A stretch of DNA of 64,000 nucleotides from Argyresthia goedartella (lineage: Eukaryota > Arthropoda > Insecta > Lepidoptera > Argyresthiidae), in assembly GCA_949825045.1 (NCBI GenBank), contig OX463807.1, forward strand, positions 38,522,749-38,586,748, read 5' to 3'. Made by a program: the position numbers and the translations under genes. Numbering within the stretch: position 1 is the first letter of the stretch; each line of letters starts with the position of its first letter. The notes below the pieces were generated by a model. The model was given only the letters and a program-made list of their open reading frames with translations. It had not been told where the DNA came from and made no database searches. Positions 44,787 through 53,899 of this stretch are shown one piece after another.

Positions 44787-45190
44787 CCGGTCAAGTGCGA
44801 GTCTAAATCGCGCACGAAGGGTTCCGTACCACCGTTCAATGGAAGCGATGCACGATGGTGTGGAGTGAATAGTTTGGATTTTACACAGCAAAATATTGTT
44901 TACAAAGTTATTGGTGCGGTTACTTTCACACTCCATGTACGTAACCAGGTGCATCCATAAGTTTGTATGTTGTATTGAAAGAATTGTTGTATGGGAGCCC
45001 CCTTAAATATTTCTTTTATCCTGTTTTTTAGTATTTGTTGTTATAGCGGCAACAGAAATACATAATCTGTGAAAATTTCAACTCTCTAGCTAGCTAGGTT
45101 CTTGAGATACAGCCTGGTGACAGACGGACGGACAGCGAAGTCTTAGTAATAGGGTTCCGTTCTTACCCGTTGGGTACGGAACCCTAAAAA
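44787..45190 (+). repeat. GTGCGAGTC repeat family, complete-looking copy
   Basis: AAACCGGTCAAGTGCGAGTCTAAATCGCGCACGAAGGGTTCCGTACC at the left; TGTTATAGCGGCAACAGAAATACAT, CTCTCTAGCTAGCTAGG, GACAGACGGACGGACAGCGAAGTC in the body; TACCCGTTGGGTACGGAACCCTAAAAA at the right. The right end is itself palindromic around TACCCGTTGGGTA. Other copies: 14470, 18250, 19129, 20540, 51470. Non-coding. Confidence 0.75.
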
Positions 45191-45199
45191 TCAGACAAG

Positions 45200-45596
45200 C
45201 GCTCGCGTTTTTAAGGGTTAATCGAGTTACTACACATAGGTATCAATAAAAATGGACTCAGGCACGCGCCTGATTGAGGGTAAATCGAGTTACTACACAT
45301 AGGTATTATCAATAAAAGTTCACACGGCCGCGCGCCTTATTAAGTAAGTTACTACCACTAGTATTAAATAAGTTACTACACATAAGTATTAATAAAAATG
45401 CCCTCGTTAATGGTTAATCGAGTCACTACACATAGGTATTATCGATAAAAATTCACACAGCCACGCACATTATTAAGGGTTAATCGAGTTACTACACATA
45501 GTTATCAATAAAAAATTATACAGGCGCGCGCCTTATTAAGGGTTAATCGAGTTACTACACATAGTTATCAATAAAAATGGCTAGTATTTAATCGCA
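45200..45596 (+). repeat. Tandem array with ~65-70-bp unit
   Basis: GGTTAATCGAGTTACTACACATAGGTAT...AATAAAA followed by CACACGGCCGCGCGCCTTATTAAG recurs at about 45218, 45283, 45410, 45480 and 45540, with a shortened version at 45350-45395. An extra unit appears at 45838-45900 beyond the MITE-like element at 45597-45818, so that element was inserted inside the array. Confidence 0.8.
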
Positions 45597-45818
45597 CATC
45601 AAAAATACTGATTTGCACAGCAAAAAAGGATCAGCAAATACAATTTTTATGTTTTGAATATTTTATGTGTACTCAACTTTATGTTTTAAGTATTTTTTGC
45701 TGTTCTTGCATGTTCAACCTAACACCTGCGCTTCGATCATCCCCTGTACCCTTCACCTAAGCTACAGCAGCATTTTGCCCTGATATTTGCTGGGCAAATC
45801 AGTATTTTTGATGTGAAA
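45597..45818 (+). mobile_element. MITE-like element, core family X, copy 1
   Basis: Ends are inverted: ACATCAAAAATACTGATTTGC at the left and its complement at the right (45797-45818). The core reads TGTTCTTGCATGTTCAACCTAACACCTGCGCTTCGATC...ACCCTTCACCTAAGCT and is shared, in reverse, with 46310-46430 and 47690-47880. No ORF. The end sequences differ from those of the other copies. Flanked on both sides by the 45200 array. Confidence 0.65.
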
Positions 45819-45837
45819 TTTGATATTTCCCAATAAG

Positions 45838-45900
45838 AATTCACACAGCCGCGCGCCTTATGAAGGGTTAATCGAGTTTCTACACATAGGTATCAGTTTT
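45838..45900 (+). repeat. Outlying unit of the 45200 tandem array
   Basis: AATTCACACAGCCGCGCGCCTTATGAAGGGTTAATCGAGTTTCTACACATAGGTATCAG continues the array on the far side of the MITE-like insertion. 45901-46229 has no gene; a frame near 46000 is chance. Confidence 0.7.
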
Positions 45901-46239
45901 TTCTTGAACACATGGAGTAACTACATCTTAGTCTACGTCCAAGTGAAATGTGCGAACTTATTACTGAAATGGACAAACACATAACTGAATGGGGGTGTAG
46001 CAGAAATCACAAAATACAACTAAATATAATATCTTGTATAATTAACATGTGTAACTACTATGCTTTACTGAGACGAGTCAATATAAATATATGTCAGTTG
46101 GTTCACTACTTTAGAGCGAGCGACTGAGATCACGCATAAACCATGTATGTTTCCGTGATCGCTCCGCAAACATAGTGTATAATAAAACAATTTGTAACAT
46201 GGAAAAATTAAATAAAAAAGCTGTCGTAACAATATCTTA

Positions 46240-46565
46240 GAATTGACTATATCATGATATAGCCAACCATGGTTGCACTAGAACTTTCATTGAACGAAGA
46301 AATATTTTAGAGCAAATCACTAAGGTAGCTTAGGTGAAGACTAAAGTGGGCGAGCGCAGCGAAGCCCCCGAATAGTCTACGTGTAAGGTTGACATGTACA
46401 GCACAAAAAACACCACGTAGTACTGAATACAAATGCTTTTAAAAAGACATGTTGTCGTGCCATTTAACCCTTTCTGATCATTTCATAAAATAATTGACTA
46501 TATCATGAAATGGTTGGCCATTTCATGAAATAACCAAATTCTACGATATAGCCACGAGTAGGACA
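46240..46565 (-). mobile_element. MITE-like element, core family X, copy 2
   Basis: Core on the plus strand: GTAGCTTAGGTGAAGACTAAAGTGGGCGAGCGCAGCGAAGCCCCC...GTAAGGTTGACATGTACAGCAC, orientation opposite to copy 1. The flanks are made of short related palindromic words (TATATCATGATATAGCC at the left; TATATCATGAAATGGTTGGCCATTTCATGAAAT at the right) not seen in the other copies. The 46566-46929 stretch has a faint further core-like word but no gene. Confidence 0.6.
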
Positions 46566-46929
46566 AAGCCAACGCTTGCTGGCTAATGTTAGTTATTTGG
46601 TCGATTAATGATAATTGTCTAGGCAAAGTGGTAGGTCTAATGAAGGGAGGGTGAAGGCTAATCCTTAGTGTTAGGTTGATAAGTAAAAACAAAAAACATC
46701 GACGCTTGATTTCTATTTCAACTTTTGAGATTTTTTTCATCGAGTTATGTTATTCGTAAATTTAGTTTATTTTTCGCTAATCTGAACAAGTACAAATCTG
46801 TAAACACTATCCCGTGGGAATTTAGTCAATTCGTTTTTATTCGCTCGTTTCATGATTTATTTTAATTTTATGTTTTGTTTTCATACAGTTGATGAAAAGG
46901 CAGGCCAGTTTTGGCGCACCGACGACAAT

Positions 46930-47425
46930 AAATAATAAAATAAAATAAAATGTGTTTATTGCAGTATGTAACCAAATTATCACATCGCTTACAATTACAA
47001 CTGGGGCCTTATTTTACGTATATCAATAACTGTGTCAGAAAACCTAGCTCCTACAGTCCATAGTTTTTGGTTACAAGTAATAGGTAGGTACTAACTAATA
47101 ATATTATATAAATTAATTAATTAAGAATTTGTCTGTTGTGCATATGTTTGTGTGTATGTGTGTATGTGTCTGTGTGGTGCGTGTGTGCCTATTGTGTGAG
47201 TGTGGTTAATATCTACCAGTATTTTATGATATAATCTTATGTTGATTGGCAGATAAGGCTCTCAATCTCTTCGTAGCATTTAATGATTATCCATGTTATC
47301 ACAAGTTCTTTATTTTCTTTGTAGTTTTTTCTATGTATATCTAGGCTTTTATTTATTAACTTATATATGCAGGCTGCCTCAAATTTGTATTGCCTGCGAG
47401 CAAATGTGGACTTACAAGATGGCAC
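46930..47425 (-). pseudogene. 3' end of a non-LTR element
   Basis: The minus-strand frame 47425-47237 (CKSTFARRQYKFEAACIYKLINKSLDIH) is an ORF2 C-terminus; the stop at 47237 is followed by a 3' UTR rich in CA on this strand (47140-47210) and a tail AATAAACACATTTTATTTTATTTTATT at 46930-46965. The CA-rich 3' UTR resembles that of element H (28670-28760). Endonuclease and RT are absent. Confidence 0.65.
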
Positions 47426-47564
47426 TTTAATAATGGTATATGTTTTCTTCTTTTGTTTAATAACACTATATCAACTGCAGATGTTTTTTATGTATTTTAA
47501 AGACTGAGTTTATCATGTAAATTTTTTTAACAGTTAACAACTAACAACTAACTAACTAACAGTA

Positions 47565-48365
47565 CAAGTATTTAGTGTTCAGTATTCAGTATATTTATTG
47601 CCATAAATATCATTTTACAAGGTCTTACAGATATACTTAATAATTGCAACAAATATAATGACCACCAAAATATTTTTTCCTACCCAAAATGGCAAAATGA
47701 CCACCAAAAGTTGCAGAAAATATCAGGGCAATTACTGCGGCAGCTTAGGTGAAGGGTAAAGGGGGTGAGCGAAGCGAAGCCCCCTTTATCCTTCGTCTTA
47801 GGTTGAACATGTAAGAACAACAAAAAATACTTAAAACATAAACTTAAGTACACAAAACATAAAAAGAAGTTTGGTGATCATTTATCCAAACACAATTTGG
47901 TGGACATCCATCCATTTTGGCAGTCATTTCGAATTTATTGGTAGTAAATTTTCGAATTTTTTGGTAATCGTTTAAACAGAAGCCCTTAATAATTATGAAT
48001 CAATGTCATTTCACCTTTGGGGCATAGCAATCACAGGAATAAACGGAAATAGTACAAATATCACACAACAAAGAATTTAAATAATTTCGCAGTAATCATT
48101 CTTGCTAAACCTTTCAATGCATAACAAAAGCTTTTCAGCTTGTTTTCTACGCATTCAATGTGTTTTTTCCAGCTCATATTTTCATCACCACAGATAACCA
48201 GGAATTTGGCATGCGATGCTTACGCGCTTTTTACCATCGAAATCCACCTTTAGAGCCAACTCCTGAGTATAAGAGTTCCTGAAATGCATGATGTTGGTTT
48301 TGCTGATATTTGTACTAAGGTTGAGTTGCTTGAACCAGCCTTTAACAGCCTATAACAAATCCTCT
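47565..48365 (-). pseudogene. 3' part of a non-LTR ORF2 interrupted by a MITE-like element
   Basis: On the minus strand 48365-48110 reads WFKQLNLSTNISKTNIMHFRNSYTQELALKVDF and AKFLVICGDENMSWKKHIECVENKLKSFCYALKGLARMI: the thumb region of a Jockey/CR1 reverse transcriptase, in shifting frames. The core-X element (47640-47990) cuts in after this, and a tail with TACTGAA repeats after GGCAATAAATA lies at 47570-47605. Confidence 0.65.
47640..47990 (-). mobile_element. MITE-like element, core family X, copy 3
   Basis: Core on the plus strand: GGCAGCTTAGGTGAAGGGTAAAGGGGGTGAGCGAAGCGAAGCCCCCTTTATCC...CTTAGGTTGAACATGTAAGAACAACAAAAAATACTTAAAACATAAACTTAAG. The flanks consist of repeated ATGACCACCAAAA words at the left and the complementary TTTGGTGGACAT / TTTTGGCAGTCAT words at the right, different from copies 1 and 2. 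No ORF. Confidence 0.65.
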
Positions 48366-48427
48366 GTTGGAAACCTATATGGAGACTAGCTTTAAATATT
48401 ACATAACGTTACATTGTAAATACTTAC

Positions 48428-48472
48428 GCGTGACCGATTCTCCCGCAGCTTGTAAATAGGCCTCACAGGAGC
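48428..48472 (-). CDS. Candidate 45-nt host exon
   Basis: A very good acceptor on the minus strand (eleven T then CAG) precedes 45 bases ending at donor GTAAGTA (48427-48421). The exon reads APVRPIYKLRENRSR in phase 0 without a stop, with GC-rich codons in an AT-rich setting. Phase agrees with the exon at 52349 upstream and 44470 downstream. Protein family unknown. Mini-exons that are a multiple of three are common in insect muscle and matrix proteins, and may be alternatively spliced; that is inference. Confidence 0.65.
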
Positions 48473-48834
48473 CTGAAAAAAAAAAATATTATTGCATTGT
48501 GCCGAAGGGTGCCAAACGGTCCCCGTCACTAAGTCTCCGTCTCTGCAATCCGTCCTTCTGTCTGTCTGCCCGTCCGACTGCTGTCCGTCCGTCTCTCCGT
48601 CAACCTGATGAACCGTTACTTGTTTTTTTTATAAGTGGGTGAATATCTATTGCGGCTATGAAATGGGATCCCCATTGAAAATCTGGTGGTATGTACGATA
48701 TGCTTTTTCCGTGGCAGCCATTTTGTAGATAAATTCATTCTGAATATCGGAATGCTCACAAAGAGGCAAAAAGTGACATTCCAAAATTCAGTTGCTCTCA
48801 CAGTAGACAGCATATAATCCTTTAGTCCAATTAA

Positions 48835-49020
48835 GGGTTAAGAAATCTGCCAAGTGCGAGGCAGACACACGCACCGTCGGATCTAATACCTATTTTGCTG
48901 GCCTGAGATGACTCACTGATTATGATCCAAAGATATTCGAAGACATCAACGTGTGTGAAAGCATTATTTTTACAAACTGCTAACTCTAACTTACTGGCCA
49001 TAAATCCCGCTAACAAAAAA
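48835..49020 (+). repeat. Fragment related to the GTGCGAGTC family
   Basis: GAAATCTGCCAAGTGCGAGGCAGACACACGCACCGTCGG matches the head of the family with several changes; the rest does not follow it. 49021-49479 has nothing recognised: a short CpG-containing block near 49080-49130 and a (T)n run at 49418. Confidence 0.45.
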
Positions 49021-49479
49021 AGACGCGAGTATTTTTTTAATTATATATTGAATATTTGAAGTTTTGAGAATACATTACTGACCCGGAAATTCTGTCCCGG
49101 AATAGAACATTGGGTCGCCGGCACCGCACCCTTCTTTACCCTTTTTTAAAGAAGATTATTATATAATTTTGAAATAAAAATCTCTGAAAAATCTACTCTA
49201 ATGTCCATTAAAATATCTTGAGATTTCCAAAACCCGGACGCGATCCTAAGAAGAGCCTAACGATCCTGAAATCTCAGGAAAAATCCTGAGATACGGTAAG
49301 TAGTCGTGGTAATTTTGTGGATCATATTAGGGTCGTCAACCCAATCGGTTAAGGGGGATTAATGTGTCAAGTGTCTGTATGGTTGGTTTGAGGTGTCCGA
49401 GATCGATGGTCCAAGTTTTTTTTTTTACAGTTGCTCTCGGATTTCGTTTGATTTATTAAGGCACTATACCTCGACCCAC

Positions 49480-49605
49480 GAGTTATGAGCGGAGGCCTTG
49501 AATGCGCAGGTCACTTTTCAATACCTGTACATAGGCACAGTAATTCCCGCCAGCGTCGCGCAGCGCTCTTAATTCGTGGCGCGCGGCATACACAGCACGA
49601 CTATT
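49480..49605 (+). repeat. Dispersed repeat, family R2, copy 2
   Basis: Direct counterpart of 19941-20065: CGAGTTATGAGCGGAGGCCTTGAATGCGCAG...TTCAATACCTGTACATAGG...CTCTTAATTCGTGGCGCG. It lies just left of the Academ-like element. Confidence 0.65.
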
Positions 49606-49684
49606 TATTTTCACAAGAAGCTCACACCACACATCAGTCCGTATCTGTCAAGCTCGAGATATTTGCGGGTTGTAAAATAGTTAT

Positions 49685-49814
49685 TAGGCCGGTCAATATC
49701 TACATTAAAAAAAAAAAACATTGCAAACGCGCATGTAACTACGATTTTTTTATATGTTGTTAGGTCACTTGAGAGTAGTTTATACCCAAGTTTGCAACCC
49801 TGAAAACCTTGTGC
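49685..49814. repeat. Left terminal inverted repeat of the Academ-like element
   Basis: Contains GGCCGGTCAATATC, GCAAACGCGCATGTAACTACGAT, TATATGTTGTTAGGTC and CCCAAGTTTGCAACCCTGAAAACC, each present as the complement at the right end. Beyond 49815 the arms diverge. Confidence 0.8.
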
Positions 49815-50243
49815 TGCCCCCACGGTGCTCGAAAAACTGCGAAATTTTGGCAAATATTTCAGTTTATTAAAAAATCTACCTTAACGAAGAGTTTTTCAAG
49901 TACGTTTGGTAGTACTTTAGTAAAGATAACAAAATTTGCTACAATTTTAGCGAAACCTGAGCACATTATGTCTTTTGGTTGCGAAGATACAGCAAGTCAA
50001 AGATGGGCAATTCTCCGGCAGTGCTAGGAAAACTGTGAAATTACAGAATTTCCGATGTAACAGCTCTTGTTTCAGTTGCTTTTTTTTTGTTTCAGCATCA
50101 CCAGACGACAACGCTTGTACTAGCTGATGTAGGCGGGGCTGTTTCTGTTATTACTCTGCAGTTCTTCTCTTAAAATTCTTAAGTTCGGACAATTGTGAAA
50201 AAAGTAAACAATATAGTGTGATCGCAAATAAACTTCATACAGG

Positions 50244-51275
50244 ATGTCGGATTCACCGGGCGATTGTTTTATATGTCATTCAAGCCTACTGGAAGGCAAA
50301 GTGGTGATTGTTAAACAAAAGGGAATCCTCACACTCATTGAAGCAAGTGAAAAACGTTGTCTTCGAGAAAACAAGAGCTCAGATTTCGATCAAGTATTTA
50401 TCATTGGGGAGGACGTGGACCTACTTATCCTTCTTAACGGCTTAAACTCTGGAGAGACGAATGTGTACTTTTTAAAAGGCAGTAGAGGTGGATCAGACTG
50501 CATCCAATACCCAGCAAATTCGTTTACTTGTGGAGAAATGCAGATTCCACGCGGGGTGGTTTTATTTCTGCATGCCATCAGCGGGTGTGACACAACCTCT
50601 GCCCTTTTCTGGCAAGGCAAGATGAAGTGGTGCAACATCCTAAAAAAAACCCCCGACTGGATAGATCTCGCCAACATTTTCCTTGACCCAAACGCCAACA
50701 AGGAAGACGTAGGAAATGCTGGCGAGAAGATCTTGATGAACCTCTACGGAGGAGATGTGGGGACACTGAATACTTTGCGTTACTCAGCATTTGTCAAATC
50801 GGCAGTTACGGTCAAAGTGAACCTTGCTCGCCTCCCCCCAACTACAGATGCTGCAAAATATCATTCGTGGAGGACTTACCACCAACTACAAAAATGGTTA
50901 GGGGTTGAAAAGAACCCGTGTGACTGGGGATGGGAGACCAGCGAACAAGGTCTAATGCCTGTCACAATGTGCGCAGAGCCCGCTCCTCAGACCCTGCTTA
51001 AAATGATGGCTTGCAAATGCAAGAAAGGTTGCTTAGCTTTGTGCACTTGCAGAAAGGCCGGGCTCAAGTGCTCTATCTTACGTTCCTTTTGCCACGGTCG
51101 AAATTGCAACAACGCCATCCCTATCGTTCTGGATGAGGAGGACGAGGATGAGGACAATCCAACACCATATGCCGACCCACCTTCACCTCCAGAAAACACT
51201 ATCCCTCCACCCCCACTCCCCCCCACTGATCTTGACTGGTTGAGACCTGGTCCTTCCAAAAGGGCAAAAGTCTAA
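50244..51275 (+). CDS. FEN/XPG-like and eight-cysteine protein of the Academ-like element
   Basis: 343 codons, ATG 50244, no breaks. N-terminus has a Cys pair (C8, C11) and KQKGILTLIEAS. Then two acidic blocks like those of the FEN/XPG/PIN nuclease fold: GEDVDLLILL (about 55-64) and SGCDTTSALFWQGK (113-126). LPPTTDAAKYHSWRTYHQLQKWLG follows, then eight cysteines (257, 259, 263, 267, 269, 276, 283, 288) in a CXC/tesmin-like pattern, an acidic Pro-rich tail and basic SKRAKV, a possible nuclear signal. The jump from an N-terminal domain straight into the nuclease end suggests that a long middle section has been lost. Mechanism not known from this copy; the nuclease fold is inferred from motifs. 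Confidence 0.7.
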   Translation: MSDSPGDCFICHSSLLEGKVVIVKQKGILTLIEASEKRCLRENKSSDFDQVFIIGEDVDLLILLNGLNSGETNVYFLKGSRGGSDCIQYPANSFTCGEMQIPRGVVLFLHAISGCDTTSALFWQGKMKWCNILKKTPDWIDLANIFLDPNANKEDVGNAGEKILMNLYGGDVGTLNTLRYSAFVKSAVTVKVNLARLPPTTDAAKYHSWRTYHQLQKWLGVEKNPCDWGWETSEQGLMPVTMCAEPAPQTLLKMMACKCKKGCLALCTCRKAGLKCSILRSFCHGRNCNNAIPIVLDEEDEDEDNPTPYADPPSPPENTIPPPPLPPTDLDWLRPGPSKRAKV

Positions 51276-51469
51276 GTCTCTAAATTTGTATAAATTTGTA
51301 GTTTTAAATCGTTATACTGTTTTTTTGTGCTTTCTTTTTATGTTTACTTTATCTTAAATGTCAAATTTGTACTCTTTGTTCTTTATAATACATCCTACAA
51401 ACATAATGTAATTGAGCACAATGTATTTATTATTTAGCAAAAACCTAATCAGTCATACTATAATATTAA

Positions 51470-52015
51470 AAACCGGCCAAGTGCGAGTCAGACTCGCGCG
51501 CGAAGAGTTCCGTACCATCATTTATAAAAATGGAAAAGAAATCATATCTGTTGTCCGACTCGCACTTAGCCAGTTTTTAGTATTCGTTGTTATAGCAGCA
51601 ATAGACATACATCAGCTGTGAAAATTTAAACTGTCTAACTATCACAGTTCATGAGAAACAGCCTCCGAAACATTATCTACAAAAACCAGCAAAAAAATCA
51701 CGTTTTTTGTATGGGAGCCCCCCTTAATATTTATTGTATTCTGGTTTTTAGTATTTTTTGTTAAAGCTGCAACAAAAATACATCATCTGTGAAAATTTCA
51801 ACTCTCTAGCTATCACGGTTTATGAGAAACAGCCTCCGAAACATTATCTACAAAAACCAGCAAAAAATCACGTTTTTTGTATGGGAGCCCCCCTTAATAT
51901 TTATTGTATTCTGGTTTTTAGTATTTTTTGTTATAGCGGCAACAGAAATACATCACCTGTGAAAATTTCAACTCTCTAGCTATCACGGTTCATGAGATAC
52001 ACACGCAAAAAACTA
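51470..52015 (+). repeat. GTGCGAGTC repeat with internal 171-bp tandem units
   Basis: Head AAACCGGCCAAGTGCGAGTCAGACTCGCGCGCGAAGAGTTCCGTACC, then a unit beginning TTATAGC(A/G)GCAA at 51590, 51761 and 51931 (periods 171 and 170). Each unit has TACATCA.CTGTGAAAATTT, CTCTCTAGCTATCACGG, AGCCTCCGAAACATTATCTACAAAAACCAGC and TATGGGAGCCCCCCTTAATATT. The last unit is partial. It lies within the 3' part of the Academ-like element, so it was inserted there later. Confidence 0.8.
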
Positions 52016-52049
52016 CTGAACGGATTTTGATTTGACATTGACATTGACA

Positions 52050-52170
52050 GCACAGGGTTTTCAGGGTTGCAAACTTGGGTGTTAACTACTCTCAAGGGAC
52101 CTAACAACATATAACAAAATCGTAGTTACATGCGCGTTTGCAATGTTTGATGTCGATATTGACCGGCCTA
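52050..52170. repeat. Right terminal inverted repeat of the Academ-like element
   Basis: Mirror of 49685-49814, ends GACCGGCCTA. Directly inside it are three TTGACA words (52034-52050). Confidence 0.8.
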
Positions 52171-52348
52171 TATAATTTAGGTTGGTAGTTGAATCCAAAC
52201 CGAAAGGCGTAAAACGAAACGATTAAACAACGTTGTAATAACTAGGCTTTACTTTGAGTGCGTGTGTGATTGGCAGATGGGATACAATCTAAACGCGTGC
52301 GCAACTGTGGAAGAAGTCGTCACACCACGTTGTTGTTGTTTTACTTAC

Positions 52349-52380
52349 CGGTTCAGCAGGCGGCAGGTCCGGCTCAGAGC
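52349..52380 (-). CDS. Candidate 32-nt host exon
   Basis: On the minus strand an acceptor with eight T then CAG leads to 32 bases, then donor GTAAGTAA (52348-52341). With two bases finishing the previous codon the exon reads SEPDLPPAEP and ends in phase 0, matching the start of the exon at 48428. All three candidates have a GTAAGT donor. Sequence is Pro/Glu-rich; no family recognised. Further exons were looked for between 53 and 63 kb and none was convincing. Confidence 0.6.
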
Positions 52381-52857
52381 CTGAAAAAAAAGGATTGTGT
52401 TTAAAACTGTTTACCAAATTTGGTAAAAGTTACATACAAAATAAACATCCCTAATTAACTAAATGCTCACCAACAGTTTACAAACAATTTTGTACTAAAC
52501 TAAATGGGGTCTAAGTTTTAGTATAAAGTTGTGACCTTAAAAACCTAATTTTAGTATTCGGACAGAAAGTGAAATAAACCACCAACCCGTTCTGTGAAAC
52601 TTGATGGTGGCACTAGGTTTGGTGAATATTTAACATATTTGGGAGTGACGACCAAGTTTTAGCGAGAAAAAAAAACAATTAAGTTATGTAGTCGCACAGC
52701 AATTATCTTCGCAGTTGGGTGACTCTTTATTTTAATCAAAGTACATATTAAATAAAACCCAGTGAACGTCAGTCCTAGATCTTACAAATCATGATATATT
52801 TTAAGGAACTTATATTTGACTTATATTTGACTAAAGGTAAATATTACCTTCCTAGTT

Positions 52858-52901
52858 ATTACAAAAGATAACTAGCAAATTCGCTAATTATCTTTTGTAA
52901 T
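52858..52901. repeat. 19-bp inverted repeat with one mismatch
   Basis: ATTACAAAAGATAACTAGC and its complement (52883-52901) around a six-base loop. Part of the otherwise empty stretch 52381-52930. Confidence 0.7.
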
Positions 52902-53109
52902 ATTATTATTTTAATATAACAGCCAAAAATTTGGCTGCACATAATGCCTCTATGGAGCATTATACTGATGTTTCAAACAAAACCTTGGAAGTTTTTTCAA
53001 GTCATTTAAATTAGATACATCGACAATAGAGGAAGTCTCTAGCCCCTCGAATAATATTAATAAAATACACAATAAAAACAGAAGAACTCAAATTTGTAAA
53101 ATAAATGCA

Positions 53110-53790
53110 AAGTCTACTAATCTGGTCCACCAAAATATTCAAGGTATTAGCATTATATTATAAGAGTTGGAATTGTAGATGAACTGTTTTAATATTGATA
53201 TTTTATGTCTAACAGAACATTGGCTAAAAAGCCATGAGCTTATGTTAAATTTCAGTAACCACCAGGTTGGTAGTTCTTTTGGCATATCACATTCTGTTCG
53301 TGGAGGCTCTCCGATATTTCTAAATAAACACTTAAAGTTCAAAAATCGTAATGACATAGTATGTTTATCAGTTGAAAGCCACATTGAAGTAGCATGTGTT
53401 GAGTTGGAGCGCATAATTGTAATAAGCGTTTACAGCCCACCCTCAGCTTCATTTGATGTTTTTGAAAAAGTCATGGATATCAAATCTGATAAAACTCTTA
53501 TGATATGTGGAGACTTCAATGTAAATTTATTAGAAACTTAGTCCCTTAGTACGAGACTAACTAACTTATTTAATTCTCACAACTTAAAGCCACTTTTCAT
53601 GGTCCCTACTCGAATAACTGAAACCTCAGCAAACTGTAGACACAATGTATTTGCTTATCCAAATGAAAAAATTGTACTTAAAAAAAATATAAGTAATTTA
53701 AAGACAGACAAAAAAGGTGCACTGCACATTGGTTTGAAAGGTTTAAATTGAGTTGGGAAAGCAAACTACCTATCAATTACTCTAATAATA
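53110..53790 (+). pseudogene. APE endonuclease (copy F)
   Basis: NLVHQNIQGI, ILCLTEHWL (Glu), SVRGGSPIFL and LMICGDFNVN keep the first half of the catalytic set. After the stop at 53541 the frame continues with degraded sequence where the LDN and SDH boxes should be. There is also a stop just before the ATG at 53179. Confidence 0.75.
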
Positions 53791-53899
53791 ACCCTAATGA
53801 TTCATATTGTATTTTTTTTACAAATTCAATAATGCGTTCAATGCAGTATTTACTACCAGATCGATTGTGGTCTCAGACAAACTTAACTTTGGGCCACAG

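Larger units (their letters stand above)
49685..52170 (+). mobile_element. Academ-like DNA transposon (internally shortened)
   Basis: Inverted ends TAGGCCGGTCAATATC at both sides, continuing inward for about 120-128 bases (49685-49814 with 52050-52170). The left arm is longer by eight bases because of an A run. The 3 bases before and after are both TAT (49682-49684, 52171-52173), a 3-bp target duplication. The ORF between has an eight-cysteine cluster and FEN/XPG-like residues, the combination known from the X group of the Academ superfamily. Full transposases there are much longer, so this copy is probably non-autonomous. Confidence 0.7.

Noticed and set aside
46930..47220. GT/CA-rich tract as a simple microsatellite
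   Set aside because: It sits between an ORF2 stop and a non-LTR tail and resembles the 3' UTR of element H, so it is better read as UTR.
50390..51259. Antisense frames opposite the Academ-like ORF
   Set aside because: Shadow frames caused by the GC-richer coding sequence; no motif.
51412..51621. 69-codon frame starting right of the Academ-like ORF
   Set aside because: It runs into the GTGCGAGTC repeat, whose sequence also gives chance frames at 18517 and 44706.
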